From Bacteroidales bacterium (lineage in GTDB: Bacteria; Bacteroidota; Bacteroidia; Bacteroidales; Bacteroidaceae), in NCBI GenBank assembly GCA_030523385.1, contig JAUNIV010000163.1, positions 1 to 6,230 on the forward strand: a stretch of 6,230 nucleotides of DNA. Reading direction: 5' to 3'. Both the position numbers and the translations under genes were made by a program. Position 1 is the first letter of the stretch; the number at the start of each line of letters is the position of its first letter. Shown here piece after piece: positions 6,134 to 6,230 of this stretch. The notes under the pieces were generated by a model. It had not been told where the DNA came from. It ran no database searches and saw nothing but the letters and a program-made list of their open reading frames with translations.

Positions 6134-6230
6134 ATGTATAAAACGCTTTCTATTTTTTTATTGTCTGCCATACTGGCCGCTTGCGGGGAATCGCGGCAGC
6201 AAAGCTCTTCTGCCGCCGAGGACAAGGAAG
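6134..6230 (+). CDS. Start of a lipoprotein gene, truncated by the window end
   Basis: The ATG at 6134 opens 32 codons that run off the window. The translation starts MYKTLSIFLLSAILAAC and then continues as a polar Ser/Gln/Glu-rich segment. A Lys at 3, a hydrophobic core (5-14) and a lipobox LAAC with Cys17 are typical of a type II signal peptide, so the product should be exported and lipid-anchored. After the Cys comes GESRQQ, with one acidic residue at +3. This is not a clear acidic Bacteroidetes surface-export signal, so periplasmic or surface location is open. It begins 28 nt after the ugd stop with no terminator between, so it may be co-transcribed with ugd. The mature protein is unseen and its function unknown. 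Confidence 0.75.
   Translation, partial: MYKTLSIFLLSAILAACGESRQQSSSAAEDKE

Overview
The window looks like a chromosomal stretch from a member of the Bacteroidales (Bacteroides/Phocaeicola type). Three things suggest this. Sequences matching the Bacteroides promoter (TTTG at -33, TAnnTTTG at -7) sit exactly where promoters are expected. Start codons lack Shine-Dalgarno sequences. One gene has the HU-CCDC81-like/SPOR domain architecture characteristic of Bacteroidetes.

Layout. Positions 1-55 hold the 5' part of a minus-strand tRNA-Gly(CCC), cut by the window edge, with a near-consensus promoter at 68-99. From 4667 down to 121 runs a tight minus-strand array of six genes. In transcription order these are an HU-like/transmembrane/SPOR protein, a zinc-ribbon plus FHA protein, then cobU, cobT, cobS and cobC. 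Gaps are 19, 7, 24 and 4 nt, and the last pair overlaps by 4 nt (ATGA). A 124-nt divergent intergenic region (4668-4791) separates this array from a plus-strand UDP-glucose 6-dehydrogenase gene (ugd). The start of a lipoprotein gene follows 28 nt after ugd and runs off the end. No stretch over 300 nt lacks a gene.

Function. The four cob genes form a complete nucleotide-loop assembly module for cobamides. CobU makes adenosylcobinamide-GDP, CobT activates the lower ligand base as its alpha-riboside phosphate, CobS joins the two halves, and CobC removes the phosphate. No corrin-ring synthesis gene and no cobalamin riboswitch is visible, which fits a salvage or late-step role. The two upstream genes look like cell-envelope/division or chromosome-associated proteins: a cytoplasmic HU-like part, one membrane span and a periplasmic peptidoglycan-binding SPOR domain, plus a cytoplasmic FHA protein. 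They apparently share a transcript with the cob genes. Ugd supplies UDP-glucuronate for surface polysaccharides.

Points worth a second look are a 28-bp near-perfect inverted repeat over the ugd promoter, a probable leaderless promoter for the SPOR gene, an FHA domain with two altered phosphothreonine-contact positions, and the placement of the riboswitch-less cob module behind the envelope/division-type genes. I saw no mobile element, CRISPR array or obviously novel defence system.
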